From Bathynomus jamesi (Eukaryota; Arthropoda; Malacostraca; Isopoda; Cirolanidae), in assembly GCA_023014485.1 (NCBI GenBank), contig JAJOZX010009076.1:48501-112500 (forward strand): a stretch of 64,000 bases of DNA, read 5' to 3'. How positions within the stretch are numbered: the first letter of the stretch is position 1; every line of letters begins with the position of its first letter. Positions 63,899 to 64,000 of the stretch are shown one piece after another. Position numbers and translations under genes: made by a program. The notes below the pieces were generated by a model, which was not told the DNA's origin, ran no database searches, and worked only from the letters and a program-made list of their open reading frames with translations.

Positions 63899-64000
63899 CA
63901 GGGTGTTTGAAAACTTTCTGTACAAATTGTAATAGGCAACACCAAGACAAACCCTTTTCGTCTATAAGTGTATGTCCGCTGACGTCACCATTCGGCGCGA
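63899..64000 (+). mobile_element. Mariner-type left end, runs off window
   Basis: TA followed by CAGGGTGTTTGAAAACTTTC at 63899, a typical mariner terminus inside a TA microsatellite. The body of the element is outside the window. Confidence 0.6.

Overview
This window reads as repeat-dense arthropod nuclear DNA, most probably from a decapod crustacean (inference). The signs are long TA, GT and CA microsatellites, CCTAA/TTAGG-type repeats, a jockey-like LINE and a CR1-like LINE whose protein style I associate with crab and shrimp genomes, and many mariner, Tc1 and hAT pieces. I see no confident single-copy host gene. Almost every coding stretch belongs to a mobile element and almost all are broken by frameshifts, stops or insertions.

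Layout. (1) 1-13945: a decayed Polinton/Maverick, left end outside the window. Leftward genes: start of an unidentified gene, integrase, a conserved protein, a small basic protein and packaging ATPase. Rightward genes: protein-primed DNA polymerase B and three accessory genes here called A, B and C. The right terminus is at 13945. The integrase is cut by a hAT element and a MULE, the polymerase by a second MULE-like element, and gene A by a mariner MITE; all four have target duplications. (2) 14181-21600: a mariner end, a complete DNA transposon with CACTG-type ends and an unusual Cys-rich transposase-like protein, a mariner, two palindromes with tRNA-like arms, a Penelope terminus, a jockey-like LINE and nested MITEs. 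(3) 21600-37400: mostly gene-poor, with a 1.2-kb LINE palindrome, a fragment of the CACTG-end family, C-rich DNA, two copies of one CR1-like LINE and several Tc1 relics. (4) 37800-43850: hAT, mariner, a third CACTG-end copy with a visible 86-nt intron, and another mariner. (5) 43845-59824: two closely related Polinton right arms joined head to head at about 55592. They are invaded by a 4.65-kb TA-duplicating transposon carrying its own MULE-like insert, a 4.06-kb hAT, a MITE whose empty site survives in the sister arm, a Penelope retroelement with a hammerhead ribozyme motif, and another hAT. (6) 59825-64000: an unrecognised ORF, a second copy of the Polinton right end, a hAT MITE, and a tandem plus inverted 138-bp repeat bounded by TA microsatellites.

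There is no operon or pathway here. The sequence is a layered insertion record whose relative ages can be read from target duplications, empty sites and nesting. The most original signals are the CACTG-end transposon family (three copies), the paired inverted tRNA-like palindromes sitting in TA microsatellites, the hammerhead motif in the Penelope repeat, and MULE-like elements whose long inverted repeats are built of short direct repeats and which carry telomere-like CCTAA arrays.
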